64,000 nucleotides of DNA, from contig NC_067200.1 in NCBI RefSeq assembly GCF_000699445.3, forward strand, positions 18,403,003 to 18,467,002, in the 5' to 3' direction. Under the pieces are notes generated by a model that worked only from the letters and a program-made list of their open reading frames with translations, was not told where the DNA came from and did not search any database. Of the stretch, positions 34,693-47,165 are shown in pieces (the first letter of the stretch is position 1; the number at the start of each line of letters is the position of its first letter). Made by a program: the position numbers and the translations under genes. The DNA comes from Schistosoma haematobium. Its lineage: Eukaryota > Platyhelminthes > Trematoda > Strigeidida > Schistosomatidae.

Positions 34693-34964
34693 AAACGACT
34701 TTAAGTTTCTGCTTATTTCTTTGATTTGTTATTATGATCTAGCATAAGCTGTAAACCTATGGGAAACCAACGGATATTTTCATTTATTTCATCATACTTC
34801 AAGACTCATCACTTTGCGTACTCAACGGGTCAAGTTTTCTTATTTCAGTAGTAGGATGCGTATTATAATAAAGAAAATTACACTAACAAGTTGGAATTTC
34901 CAACATTGGATTTTGATAATCATTGACCTAGACATATTTCCGTGTAATTGGATTTTAATCAGAG

Positions 34965-35120
34965 AAAGGTTTTTGTGGATATTATAGTAATTTAATAGTT
35001 GAATTCATCAGTCAATTGAAGCTGTATCACCATGGAAAACCATGAAGCATTGGACAGCCGTTTCATCCTATTGTGGGACTCTTCCACGATCCCGCCTCGC
35101 GAGATTCGAGCCGAGGATTT
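34965..35120 (-). repeat. Family B repeat, 3' half
   Basis: - strand: GGCTCGAATCTCGCGAGGCG, GAGTCCCACAATAGGATGAAAC, ending at TATTATAGTAATTTAATAG. The ribozyme 5' strand is deleted. A tiny second - strand piece lies at 35452-35475. Confidence 0.7.
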
Positions 35121-35209
35121 GAGTTTTGTAAACTTTTGGTCAGCAGAATGAATGAGTCATACATAATTTGAATGGGTTTATTTGGCTTGTTAATTATATT
35201 TACACAGTT

Positions 35210-35455
35210 GTCTACGTAAGATACTGAATATCTGTTGGCTGGATACCATCAGCAATAGCCTACTGTGGGAGAGGACAAACCAGCTTCCAACTGAAGAGGA
35301 AATTAGGAAAAAGTGTTGAAAGTGGGTAGGAAATAAACTGAGGAAATCACGAGGTAAGCCCTAACTTGCAATCCTGAAAGGAAACGGAAAAGTGGAATGT
35401 CGAAGAACACGTTCCATTGGGAATTGGAAGCAGACATGAGAATAATGAACGGCCG
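35210..35455 (+). pseudogene. RTE-1 C-terminal ORF fragment
   Basis: It encodes, with breaks, the [27 protein letters not shown] region of RTE-1. Truncated on both sides and lying between family B pieces. Confidence 0.7.
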
Positions 35456-35479
35456 TTTCATCTTATTTTGGGACTCTTC

Positions 35480-36100
35480 AGCCGATAACTTTTTGAATGG
35501 AATACTCTCAGTTCAAGGACTTTTGATGTATATCCAGCAACAACAAAAACGGGATGAATTATGAGGACAAACAAACTTATTCTCTTTTTTCATATCAGAA
35601 TAAAACATTTGTCTAATTCTATTTCAATTATTTACAACATACTTCTGCTTTGAGATGATTTAATTCTGAGAAGTTAGTAATAAATATTGGTACTTATGTC
35701 GATCTTATAAGCTAATCGTCAAGGTACTCTGTTTTTTGTAGTTACCGGTACATTTTCTAAATTGAATTCATGATATAAGAATAGTGAGTATGAAAGGAAT
35801 CAGTATTGGTAAGAATACTACTATGATAGAATTCATTTAGTTCAAAATTCATCTTACCGTTAATGAAGAATACTGATGAAAACTGTCTGAATATCTCTAC
35901 TGCTTCTTGTCCGAACCAAAGTTTAATAATGCCTATAGTCATTGATTTATATTTCTGTTAAGACTTTATGTAGGGTCAATACAAATCAACAGGTTCTTTG
36001 AATCAAGAATGAATGCGATCTACCGCTGAGATAGGAACATTATTAACTGAAATCATACAGTCATATTAGTGAACACTTTTATTTCAAATCTATGCAATCC
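35480..36100. other. No gene or repeat recognised
   Basis: AT-rich; the 61-codon open stretch at 35757-35942 on the - strand has no features. Confidence 0.5.
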
Positions 36101-36104
36101 AGTT

Positions 36105-36368
36105 TATTTTATTTTTATTTCAACACATAAACATTGGTACAATGAGGCACCAAATATATATGTGCCATATATGTGAGGGCTAGGATACTGCCCTAATACC
36201 CAGACCGAAGCAGATGGTTTTCCTAGGAGGCCACACTCTGAGACTTTGACCTAAAGGTCTAATCGATGAGGCAATGCAGCAACGTTAGGAGATGCAATCT
36301 TATAGTAGCCGGTAGTCAAGACTAGGTTGATACACCTTTTTTCATTGAGGATTCTGGAGCTAACATTA
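36105..36368 (-). repeat. R545 repeat, copy 7 (3' half)
   Basis: The 3' half on the - strand, truncated near 36368. Confidence 0.75.
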
Positions 36369-36369
36369 T

Positions 36370-36980
36370 TCTTAGAAGTGATATTTAAGAAAATAATCGG
36401 GGAGACCATAATTTATGGATGAAACAATCAGATTTATGATAAGAGGTCTTGGATTTCGGAGCGAAATTCTTTATCCATTTGGCTAAATAGCGTCTTGACA
36501 TTTTAGCTAATGTCAGTTCGTGATGAAAACCCTAAATATAGTTTCTAACCATAAACATCAAGTGTAAATCACAATCCTTATCCTTCACACAGGTTTAAAA
36601 CCCTCATTCAGCCCTAGTCAGACATTCGCAAGGACACTTTAGCGTCGCTCAAAAATCGTCCATAAATTATAGTCTCACCAAATAATCTACTTACTAACTG
36701 TTGAATCACCAGTAGAATTATAATGGATTGGTTTGTATTTGAATTAATATAAAAAGCAGATTGAAAAGAGAAAAACAATTTATGTACTAAAATGCTTCGT
36801 TGCTCATTTCATCTTGACTTGGTTCCCAACAGTAAAACATCACGTAATGGACAGTATACTGAAGTATCACAATCTTATCAAAATTTCAGAAACCGACTTA
36901 TGAAAAACTATTGAAGAAATTAAATTTATTAACTGGTTAGATTACAATAGTAACAATCCTTTAAGATGAATGGAATAAAT
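36370..36980. other. No gene or repeat recognised
   Basis: AT-rich single-copy-looking sequence. Confidence 0.5.
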
Positions 36981-36984
36981 AAAT

Positions 36985-37210
36985 ATTGTGGGACTCCTAA
37001 GTAGTACGCATCTACGATCCTGCTTCACGAGATTCAAACCCAGGAGATAGGAACTCACTTAAGACAACGGTGGACGGTGGCACAATTTCGTGAACTGGTT
37101 GAAGTTAGACATTAACACCCTTGGATGCCGGCCGGTTCAGTGGTTCAGAGGCTAAGTGTTTGCGCGTGAGACTGATAAGTCCTGTGTTCGAATCTCGCGA
37201 GGCGGGATGA
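36985..37210. repeat. Family B, - fragment joined to + unit
   Basis: 36985-37042 is a - strand B-box/ribozyme piece; 37043-37210 is a + strand leader, A box (GGTTCAGTGGTTCAGAGGCTAA) and B box (GTGTTCGAATCTCGCGAGGC) without ribozyme. Confidence 0.7.
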
Positions 37211-37264
37211 TGTGAATCATAACAATGAATTAAGCCAAATTCAAGGTGGTGTTTCAAAAGTAAA

Positions 37265-37770
37265 TGATAAGTAACTTAATAGTTGAATTCATGAGTTGAT
37301 CTAAGCTAGACCACCATTGAAAACCTGGAAGCACTGAACTGCCGTTTCGTCCTAGTATTGTGGAACTCACCAGCAGTACACGTGGGCGACCCAGCACGCA
37401 GGATTCGGACATGGGACCTAACGGTCTCACGCGCAGACACTTAAACTCTAGACCACCGAGCCGGCCGGCATCCAACGGTGTCAATGTCTAACTCCAACTA
37501 ATCCACAAAATTGAACGACACTTCCAAAATTATGTTCAGTGAGTTACTATCTCACAACAGACTCGGTTGAACTCCACTGGTCACTGCTTCTTACTAGAAC
37601 CCCGAAAAATACCACTTGAAGCCAGTCACTAGTGAGCATATGATGGTTATTATGAGAAGAGATGCGCATTGCTGAGGAATCCCACAACAGGACGAAACGG
37701 CCGTCCAGTTCTTCCAAGTTTTCGATGTTGGTCTAGTTTCAATTGATTCATAAATTCAATTGTTATATTA
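37265..37770. repeat. Family B, full - unit followed by + ribozyme end
   Basis: 37265-37645 carries a full unit on the - strand with its long leader. 37655-37770 is the + strand ribozyme (CATTGCTGAGGAATCCC, CAGGACGAAACGGCCGTCCAG) and tail. Confidence 0.75.
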
Positions 37771-38024
37771 CATATAGATGAAGAAATAACGTGACAATGA
37801 AATGAGTACAGAATAACAAACAACCAACCAAAATGAAAAATTGAGCTCATTGAATAATCAATGAATATTCTTCAATGAATGTTAAGCCAACTTCTTGATT
37901 ATTGTGAGGAAGATATTCAGTTATCTCGAGAAATATAAATAATGGAATAAGCAAGATATCTATACGTGAAAGATGAAATGTTAATGACAGCTGGAATGAT
38001 TTCTTGCTATCAATTATCTCTAAG

Positions 38025-38182
38025 TACTTACTTACGCCTGATACTTCTAATGGAGCATAGGCCGCCGACCAGCATTCTCCAATCCACTATGTCTGGGGCT
38101 TTCCATTCTAGTTCTGTCCAATTTTTGTTCATTCTTATGTCTGTTTCCATTTCTCAGGATAATGTGTTCTTTAGTCTTCCTC
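38025..38182 (-). mobile_element. Very short 5'-truncated RTE-1 insertion with 12-bp target duplication
   Basis: Only the last roughly 155 bases of the element are present, with a short (GTAA)n tail. TCTCTAAGTACT occurs at 38017-38028 and again at 38183-38194, a perfect 12-bp direct repeat expected of target-primed insertion. Confidence 0.8.
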
Positions 38183-38639
38183 TCTCTAAGTACTAGAATC
38201 TAGTATTAGATGCATACATTTGAATGTATGAATGAAGACTGAAATTCTGAGTTACAACTAAAGTTTATACCAAAATGTCAAAGATGTTTTCTATCTACAT
38301 TCAAAAGAAAACAACTATTTACTTCTTTCTGGATTTTAAATAAGTATTCATCTGATGTCACAGTTGATCAGAATTTTTACTACAATGGCATTCCATAAGT
38401 TGAACTTTGGATCTTTATTTTATTCTATCAATTCGATTCAGTGAGAACTCATCGTTTCTAACAATTGACTAGTCACTGATACAGAGAAAGAAGACTAACA
38501 AAGTCCATGAAAATCTTTATATTAATAAAACCGAGTGAATAAGTATGATGTAATATGATTTTCTCCAAATTTCTGTAATGTGAGTTACGTAATAAGTTTC
38601 AGCTTTTCAGGACGTTAGCATAGAATGCTTCTGATGTAA

Positions 38640-39178
38640 TGTCAGTCAGTCAGCTACAACGTAGGACCAGGCAAATATATGCATCAGTCCAAGTTGCCAT
38701 ACCTCATTAACACAACAAGATGGACACCGGATTCATAAAAGTAGTTAATTCAATGGTGGTAATATATAGAAGAAAGATTGCATATAAGGATATAGTACAG
38801 GAAGAAAGAATCAGTTCTTAGAAAGAAAGATATGAAGCGAATTTAATCTCATAGTTTAAGGGAAGACAGAGAGTGTATACTCCAACGCCATTGTGATAGA
38901 TTCTGAGCCACGTCACACAGAGTCTCCAACCGTTGGTTACGATAGTCACACGGACCCCAACCAAGTAGTCTGCATCTATCAACATGGCTCAAACTAGAAG
39001 TTAGTGACTTCAAGGACTGATGCCACGTTTTGGTTTGGCCGCCCCTAACTTTCTTCCAACCATGTCCAACACCGGTTAGCATTGCACGTCGTGGTAATCG
39101 GTGTTCAGGCATACGTAACATGTGGCCCAACCATCTCAGTCGATGAAGATTAACAACCTCATCAACCGATGTAATGTT
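38640..39178 (-). pseudogene. RTE-2 3' part
   Basis: The - strand frame 39130-38849 encodes LGHMLRMPEHRLPRRAML and RGGQTKTWHQSLKSL, followed by a 3' UTR ending in CTGACTGACTGA near 38643. The 5' edge joins a Penelope-like fragment at about 39178. Confidence 0.8.
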
Positions 39179-39179
39179 G

Positions 39180-39425
39180 GCTTGTCACAACTGTAATTCT
39201 TAATTTGATTTATATATTTACGAAATTTTTGTGTTTTATCTGACCATAAAGACATGAAATAAGAATGAAATCTTTTAAATTTAGCTTCATCAGAAAAAAT
39301 GTTGATCAACTTATGAATATTTTCCAGTTGGATACTTTTTACAAGAGTAAATATGTCGTCTACATAAGGTACCAAAATCTTTAGTTTCCCTATTACAAAT
39401 ATTTTATCATGAAATCTGCGTATAA
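39180..39425 (-). pseudogene. Possible Penelope-like RT fragment
   Basis: A - strand reading has PYVDDIFTLVKSIQLENIHKL near its start, compatible with the catalytic YVDD box of a Penelope-like RT. The rest (about 50 residues, Lys/Phe-rich) was not recognised. Truncated by the RTE-2 fragment at 39178. Confidence 0.4.
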
Positions 39426-39459
39426 AGTAAATTTCACTACAGATTTATTAGTGAATATC

Positions 39460-39842
39460 AATTTTTAAAAGTTGGACTGTCGTCTCATCCTAGTATGGGA
39501 TTCCTCAGAAGTGTGCACGGGACTCGAACCCAAAATATTCGAAGTTGTGTACGAACACTCAACCTGTAGACTAATGAGCTGGCATAAAACGGTGTTAATG
39601 TCTAGCTTCAATTAATCTAATGACACTGACACAGTTGGATGCCAGCTTAGCGGTATGGAGGTTAAGAGTTTGCGCACAAGTCCGTAGGTCTCGGGTTCGA
39701 GTCCCACGAGCACTTCTAAGGAGTACCATACTAAGACGAAACGGTCATACAGTACTTCCAGGTTTTCAATGGTGGTCTAGCTTAGATAGACCAGTGATTT
39801 CAACTATGATAATACTACAATCTCCACTAATCCCTATACCAA
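39460..39842. repeat. Head-to-head family B pair beside a possible Penelope fragment
   Basis: - strand unit 39460-39620 and + strand unit 39622-39842 meet at their tRNA-like heads. The + unit keeps B box CGGGTTCGAGTCCCACG and CTAAGGAGTACC, AAGACGAAACGGTC. The Penelope-like YVDD fragment starts about 35 bases to the left. Confidence 0.8.
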
Positions 39843-40311
39843 GAATATCAATATTCTTTAAATGAATTCTTTTAAATCAATATAACTGGGTCATAATGAT
39901 GTTTTCTAGGTCAATATATTCAACAATGATCATTCAGAAATTATTCCGTTTTTCATTTTAATCAATAATACATTTGTATCTAAATCATTATTATTGAATA
40001 GCCTAAAATTGATTAGATTGTTCTTTAGATCTAGTTTCTCATTCATTACAAGTAATTTCTATTTCTTTCTCTTTTCTTTACATAGAAATGCATTCATCGC
40101 TGAATCTTATTCATGAACTGAAGTGGAATTATAAATTAAAGGATGATTATTTATTCCTCAAGTGAATTAGTCCAACAGTTTGGACGTTATCGAACTTAAT
40201 AGGTTGATTCATATGTAAAAGACAATATGGAATATATTGTGAAGAATTGACTAAGTGATGGAAATGTGAAATGTTTAAGTAGTTGGAATTTTCCAACAAG
40301 AAACTTTAGTA

Positions 40312-40545
40312 GTTGAAATCACGAGTACATTGAAGCTAGACCACCATGGAAAACCTGGAAGCACTGAACGGCTATTTCGTCCCATTGTGGAACTCCTCAA
40401 CAGTGCGCATCCACGATCCTACCTCCCACGACATTCGAACCCAGGATATATCGGTCTTGCGCGCGAGCGCTAGTTTCAACTGACTGATGATTTCAACTAT
40501 TGAAATTTCTAAAAATCTCCACAAAACCCGTTCTGATAAGAAACT
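40312..40545. repeat. Family B, - unit with + tail
   Basis: - strand ribozyme and B box at 40315-40470 (CATTCGAACCCAGGAT), then a + strand CTAGTTTCAACTGACTGATG tail to 40545 ending CCACAAAACCCGTTCTGATA. Confidence 0.75.
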
Positions 40546-40799
40546 TTAAGACTAGATTTTGTGGAGTTTGATTTTCATCAGCAAGATATACTTGTATTCT
40601 TGATGGGACTAATGTACCTGGTGCCACAACACAGTGTATGCTGTTTTAAACCACTTAAACCACATAGTAAAATTGATTAACGCTAAAGGACTAGCTCTTT
40701 GATTAATAATTGACATTACCCAAGTGAATCTATTGAAGAATTTAGATGAAATTCACGTTTTGCTACTTCATTAAAAATATGCTTCGAATGACCTAAAAA

Positions 40800-41235
40800 T
40801 TGATTCAAGTTCACATTATGAAGTCACTGACAAGTGGACTGAACCATGTTGGTAGGCGTAGACTACCTGGTTTGGATCCATGAGACGATAGCAACCGATG
40901 GTTAGAGACCTTGGATGACATAACTCAAAATCGTTTGCAATAGTGTGAGCAGGTGCATCCACACTTTGTGTTCTCCCAAATTCTAATCTTCTGAATTCTT
41001 CATATCCCTTTTTTTCTCTTTCCAAATTTATTTCACTGGATTATACTCCTTGAATAACATCATCAGACTCTAATCTTTCCGATTAATGCTTATACTTTTA
41101 CTACCTCTACCACTGTGGGATTTGAATCGACAATTGTATCTCTGTGTTAATGTGGTATGACAACTTGAACTGATGTACGTACGTATGTACGAAGTTCTAC
41201 GTTGTTGCTGAGTGACTGAAACTATAGGTTTTCTG
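40800..41235 (+). mobile_element. RTE-2 3' end fragment
   Basis: It begins at the MKSLTSGL-like end of the ORF and matches 56920-57290 through the 3' UTR to the CTACGTTGTTGCTGAGTGACTGA end. 5'-truncated. Confidence 0.8.
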
Positions 41236-41544
41236 ATTTTCAAGATTCAAAAGCGGCGTTTCATAATTAGACACTTAGACAGTATACTACTGATTAAATA
41301 AAAACACAATAGATATCAATAATTATCAGCTTATTATAATACAATAACACCAAACTATAATTAGTCTATATGAAGGAATTCATATTGTAGAATTGAATAA
41401 GTTCCATTTGATAAACTAATACAAAGACAGTCTGTTAGAAAGGCGTCGAGTTATCTAGTGTTTGTTAATAAATGTTAATTTCTTCCTTATAAAAATAACC
41501 TCGAGTAGATTTTACTAATTCATATTTCATATCATATTATAATA

Positions 41545-41735
41545 ATTTCAGTGGTTGAGATCATGAGTCAATTCAAGCTAGACTGATTAGATCCTGGGTT
41601 CAAATCTCATGTGAGGCGAGGTCGTGGGTCCTCACTGCTGAGGAGTCCTAAAATAGGACGAAACGGCCATCCAGTTCTTCCAGGTTTTTCATGGTGGTCT
41701 AGCTTCAAATGACTCATGATCTCAACCACTGATGA
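41545..41735. repeat. Family B mini-element with short inverted arms
   Basis: Same design as 21352-21568: the arm 41552-41583 is the reverse complement of about 41698-41730; between them are a B box (CTGGGTTCAAATCTCATG) and a hammerhead (CTGAGGA, GTCC/GGAC, GAAACGGCC). Confidence 0.8.
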
Positions 41736-42149
41736 CTTTTTTCCATTTTCTGATTAGTTATTACAGCATTTTCCTGCGTCTTAATGTCATATCTTGTTAG
41801 TTTTGATAGATCGGTTCTGAGTCACTTTTGTTTTCTCTGGGCATCAATCTTTCTCTTCATTTTTGCTTTCTTTGTGAGTACCATCGTTGGAGGATTACAA
41901 TTGAAACAGTGTGTATATCAATTACTGTATTATTGTGTATGTAATTGATCCTTTTTCGTATTGGCATTATCTCAATAGCACGTAAATGGAAATCATCGTA
42001 AACTCAACCGAACCTCGATTCATAATCGCTGCCACAGATTCAACACAGTCTTGATGTAAATAGTGAATAAATCAAGTCAGAAACAGCTCTCACTAAATAT
42101 ATGGATATGTAAACTAGTGAATGATTAGCTTTCTACCATCTATCACTAT

Positions 42150-42960
42150 GATCTACGCAGGAAGCCTTCTATTACTGCCAATCTCAATCCCAAATAAGAG
42201 ACAAGAGTTGAGGATAGGGTTAGCAACCCCACTTCATAAGAAAGAACATCGCTTTAAAAACATTGACTTAGGATAAATCAACTAATCCGTTTAAACTTTG
42301 CCCTGGGAATCGAAGGTCTTTCATAAAAGATTTATTACATCTCATAATGAAGGCCGAGACTATCGGGAAGCCACGAGACAGATTATCCTGTTAAAAACCA
42401 GATCAAAGAGTAATGGTGGTAAATGGAATGCTTAGATAATGGAGGGTAAACAAGTAGGGTCACTCAAATAGCAGAAGGAATGAACAGATAAAACCTGGCA
42501 CTGTCTGGAATCAATGAAACCCACTGCACACAAACTGAACAGAAGAAACTAAATTCAGGAGAGATGTTGTTGTACTCCAATCATGAAGAAGAAAATTCCA
42601 ACCACACAAAGAATTACACCGATTCTGTTCAAAGAAGTACGGGAAGGCTCTAATATCATCAAAATATCTTCCAGAACAAGGTTTAAAACATCATTACAAT
42701 ATAAATAACTATTCAATGTTTCAAATGACTGTGATTATGATTCTCAGGGGACACAATAACAATCTTGGAGATTATAGGATATCTACTTGATGAGTCTCAG
42801 ATATGACAAAGTGTCCAGACAAAATCTCACAAATAGTCACGATAAAATTGTATGAAACCAAAGTCTAAATAAAGACCATATCAAGATATCCACTCAAGGT
42901 GACTATATACCAACAGAGATTGAATCATTCTGTCATGAAAATCGTCATACAACATGGTCC
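42150..42960 (+). pseudogene. Decayed RTE-1 5' half (5' UTR and endonuclease)
   Basis: 5' UTR-like sequence (about 42170-42350) precedes a broken endonuclease reading: a GINETHWTQTEQKKLNSGE-like stretch near 42510-42570, then an MGDNN-like stretch near 42745. Many stops and shifts; no RT is recognised after it. Confidence 0.6.
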
Positions 42961-43420
42961 AGTTTAGAAAAAAATTACAAAGGCGTTATATTTTAAGATA
43001 TTACTTATTTTCTTTTATAGGATAAGAAAAATAACAGCAATAACAGCCATCTCATCCAAAAAAGAGGAATATTAACCTGTTTATGCTGAAATTCATTTGC
43101 ATTATGAACATATAATCAACTGTCAGGTCGAATGAGTGTTAGAATTTCATTGATGAAATATTGTTAGTATTGAAGGTAAAATCAAATAACACTGTTTATC
43201 TAATATTGTAGCCAATTCATATAGACTCGACAATAAGATTCTCAGATGTAACTCTGGTTAACACCTTTAAAAGAGCATCTGTTTCCACCAATGCAACAGG
43301 TATGCTTTGTTGATGAATGTCAATAAGAAACAAATAGAACGTGAAATTTCACTTGTAATCTAAGATCAAGAATGATGTTCATGTAACAAAACGGAGAAAT
43401 CAAACACATCTATTTCTGAT
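42960..43420. other. No gene or repeat recognised
   Basis: AT-rich; possibly the eroded remainder of the RTE-1 copy to its left. Confidence 0.4.
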
Positions 43421-43795
43421 TGAGATCGTGAACCGATTGATGTCAGACCACCTTTGGAAACCTGGAAGCACTGGATGGCCGTTTCGTCCTATTGTGGGAC
43501 TCCTCAACAGTGCGCATCCACGATCCCTCTCGCGGGATTCGAACGCAGGGTCTTCAGTCTCACGCGCAAACGCTTAACCTACTGGACCACTGAGCCGGCA
43601 TCCAATGGTGGTAATGTCTAGCCTCGAGCAATCCACGAAATTGCGCGACCATCTTCCATTGTACTGAGGTAGACACCTGTTTCTACACGACACGGATTAG
43701 CTCCACTGGTCACGGCTTCTCACCAGAACTCCGAGAATTTCCTGACGAAGCTAGTCACTAGTGAGCACATGGTACGCCCCGATGTTCGAACATAC
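43420..43795 (-). repeat. Family B ribozyme repeat, full unit
   Basis: - strand: leader with GAGCTAATCCGTGTCG, TAGACATTACCACCATTGGA, GGCTCAGTGGTCCAGTAGGTTA, GCGTTCGAATCCCGCGAGAG, GCACTGTTGAGGAGTCCCACAA, GACGAAACGGCCATCCAGTGC. Confidence 0.85.
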
Positions 43796-44049
43796 AGGTA
43801 GTAATGTATCTGAATGAATTATTGAATATCACTGGCTTGAATCCCTGAATGTATAGATTTTTAGTGACTACAAAAACGTAGCTGATGATTGTTAACCTGT
43901 ACAAAATCTTCATTAAAATTAATAACTTTCTAACTTGGAATATAGATTTTCTCAGTTGAAGATGGTAAGTTTCCCTTTCACAATTGAAATTCTGACGATC
44001 TTAATGATGGAATCAACGATGACCGTCTTACGTAAATACAAATAAAAAA

Positions 44050-44225
44050 GACAGTGGTCTAATGGTTAAGTGCTCGCGCGCGAAACCAGCAGGTCCTGGG
44101 TTCGAATCCCGCGCGGTGCGGGGGTCATGGATGCGCACTGCTGAGGAGTCCCATACCAGGACGAAACGGCCTTCCACTGCTTCCAGGTTTTCCATGGTGG
44201 TCTAGCTTCAATTGACTCATGATTT
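44050..44225 (+). repeat. Family B repeat from A box to tail
   Basis: CAGTGGTCTAATGGTTAAGT, CTGGGTTCGAATCCCGCGCG, GCACTG (44135-44140), CTGAGGA (44141-44147), GAAA (44163-44166); stem III reads ACGGCCTT, so its cleavage triplet is TTC instead of GTC. Confidence 0.85.
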
Positions 44226-44934
44226 GTGCCCAAATTCTAGAGATGAGATTTATACAAAAAAAGAAAACAGATTGATTTAAATAATCACTAGATGTTTGAA
44301 GATCAAATGACTTCTATAGATGGTTTATTGTTTGGGTCATGTGGACAAAGGAAACCAACAACCTAGATTAGTAACCCATGTAATCTATTGTCCTAGGCTA
44401 GGCAGATTGGAAGATACAAGGCATTTGAATACTAAGATCAGTCACTGATAGATGGATAAGCCAAAACGAATTGATTAGAAATATTGATCTGTCATTTGAA
44501 ATATTTATATATTAACTTCAAATAGAGCTGTCTATCTTACTTCAATAAACCAATCAGAATAGGATTAATAATAGATTTGTATGCAATTGTAGGATAGACA
44601 TGTCTACTTTAACTATATATATATATATATATCAAGATATGTCTATACCACTTCGATTAGTTACATTCTTCTAGTTGATTGGTTAAACTTTGAAAAGATG
44701 AACGGTGGGGGGGAGTTAATGTTTCTTTCTATTACATTGAAAGTATTCGAGATGGATAACATGTGATCATAAGATGATGGTGTTATCATGATATTTTCAT
44801 TTATTGACCAACTTGGTAACAAACAAATTTTCTCGCTTAATATCTTGTTTGTTTTTTATATTTCTACAGTATTGGGGGTTTTGAATCAATGTCAAGATGG
44901 TGGGTCGGATTAATTTTGTTCTCCTAGCAACATA

Positions 44935-45085
44935 CATATAAAAAGTTTGTTACTTAAGGCTATATATAATCAAAGCAATTTGCACAGGATGCACACATAT
45001 GTCAACATGAAACTGACCAATTGCAGTTTTTTTTTTTTTAAATAACAAATGGAAGATACAAGTAAAACAGCACCAAGTGAATTTA
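44935..45085 (+). repeat. Family A 3' part only
   Basis: Matches the post-ribozyme half (TTACTTAAGGCTATAT..., GCACAGGATGCACA, CAATTGCAG, GATACAAGTAAAAC) with a long T run inside; no ribozyme. Confidence 0.7.
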
Positions 45086-45487
45086 TACACAATTTTTGTT
45101 TGACTAGAATGTGTTTTAGTTATTAATGCATATCATTCTGACCATTGGAAAGAAAATGAATGTTTATTTCCTATTGAACTGATGACTGCTGCTGCTACTA
45201 CTACTACTACACTTCATTTGTCTTTTAAAAACTACATTCAGTGTAAATTCTTTGTTTCTTGGCACAATTTATTGGATAAAGTCAGTAGTTTGATTGGAAT
45301 CGGTCATTCATTAGAGAAGAAAAAACATGATGCCATTTGAAATTTTACATGCTACTGCTTTGATGTGTAATTGTTCAACCGTAAAGTACAAGTCATCGAA
45401 TATCACGAAGTGATTTACTAACTTCTTGTCAATGAATTGTGGATATTCTATAGGATATTTGTTGCCGTGCTACAAAGAAACACGTTC

Positions 45488-45800
45488 AACAAAGCCGTGA
45501 CCAGTGAAGTGGGTAGAGACAGGTATCTACTTCAGTACAATCGAAGATGGTTGCGCAATTTCGTGGATTGGTTGAGGTTAGACAGTGACACCGTTGGATG
45601 CCGACTCAGTGGTATGGAGATTAAGTGTTCGCGTGAGAGATTGGTAGGTCCTGTGTTCGAATCTCGAGAGGCGGGATCGTGGATGCGTACTGCTGAGGAG
45701 TCCCGTACTAGGACGAAACAGCCGTCCAGTGCTTCCGGATTTTCAATGGTGGTCTAACATCAATCAGTTCATGATCTCAATCAAATTACAACTTACCAAG
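45488..45800 (+). repeat. Family B ribozyme repeat, full unit
   Basis: Leader, GACAGTGACACCGTTGGATG, CTCAGTGGTATGGAGATTAA, CTGTGTTCGAATCTCGAGAG, TACTGCTGAGGAGTCCC, TAGGACGAAACAGCCGTCCAG, tail TCAATCAGTTCATGATCTCA. Confidence 0.85.
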
Positions 45801-46011
45801 TTTTAATCTAATAAGAAGATCGGTCCATGATTTCAACAATAAAAACGTCTAGTCCTCACAAAAATTATTAAAATAATCTTCCACTTGTTATTTCTTAAAA
45901 AAGTATTTACATAATTTAGTTCACAATGAACATCCAGTATGGTTTCCTATTGTTTCCCTTCTTTTTTCTTCCATACTTTAAATGAAAATCTTGTATTTTC
46001 TGTTAAGGTCA

Positions 46012-46200
46012 GTCAATCAGTCAGCTACGACGTAGGACAAGGCACGTATACGCATAGGTCTATGTTGCCATACCTCATTAGCACAACAAAATGAACACCA
46101 TATTCATAGAAGTAGTTACTTCATTGGTAGTAATGTATAAAGAGAAAGATTGTGTATAGGGATATAGTACAGGAAGAACGAATTAGAAAGGTATAAAGTA
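46012..46200 (-). mobile_element. RTE-2 3' UTR end
   Basis: It matches 38645-38830 on the same strand, including the CTGACTGATTGACTGACC end. Only the 3' UTR is left. Confidence 0.7.
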
Positions 46201-46639
46201 TGGTGATTTCAAGGAAATTAAAAATTTTCATCGTAGTTAAACTATTTAAAATCTATTTGTTCAACAGGCCGTTTCGTCCTCATATGGGACTCCTCAAAGT
46301 CGAAATACCACTGAATCCATTGTTTCACCTGAGCTATACATTTTTTTGTATCATCTCAAAAACTAGAGCTTAGTGTGTGGGAACAAGTAATAGATCAATA
46401 ATTAGATCGTCAACTATAGACTAGGTGTACAAAACGTATCATGGAAATAGGGTCCCTACCTACTTTGAATCAACACTTCATTTTAACAATGGCCTTACTT
46501 TGTCAGTTTAAATAAAGCGCTTAAATACTTACAGAGTTACAAGCTTCAATCATAATAATTCATTGGTTATTTTTCTGAGAATGTAAGCCTGATTTTATTT
46601 TGATGATGTTGAAATGGTCTGAAAACTTTAACTCCTACA

Positions 46640-47165
46640 TGCCCCCAAATGCCCTGGTACGACCAAGGGTGGAAAGAGTCAGCTCTACCTCTCGCAATGC
46701 TCTCAAGTGGCCACGTGCATATAACCACTGTCGGTGAAGTCCTACTCAACTCCTTCTCGTGGCGGGGGTGTTGTTTACGAAATAGAGAGGACGAGAAGCG
46801 AAAGTTTGTGGCTTTAACCGGATTGGTGGATACAGAGGATCCATCTAGGGGAGTTGAAAAACCTCATTCCAAACCAATGCTGTACATGGGCTCTAGGATC
46901 CTGAATGAACAAATGGTGTATGGACCTATTGTCAGTCACCGGCTTCCATGAGACTGCATCTCCTTACGTTGCTCTACTGCTTTATGGGTCGGACCTTTAG
47001 GTCAAAGGCTCCGAGTGTGGCCCTCTAAGAAAACCACCTGTTTCAGTTTGGACACCTGCGTAGTATTTCAGCCCTCAAACAAATCGAATGACCAAGTGTG
47101 GCGCATATCTATTTGGTGCCCCCCCTTGTACTAATGTTTATGTGTTTAAATAAATAAATAATAAA
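46640..47165 (+). repeat. R545 repeat, copy 3
   Basis: Full-length copy; 5' edge CCCCCAAATGCCCTGGTACG, tail AAATAAATAATAAATAAA. Confidence 0.8.
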
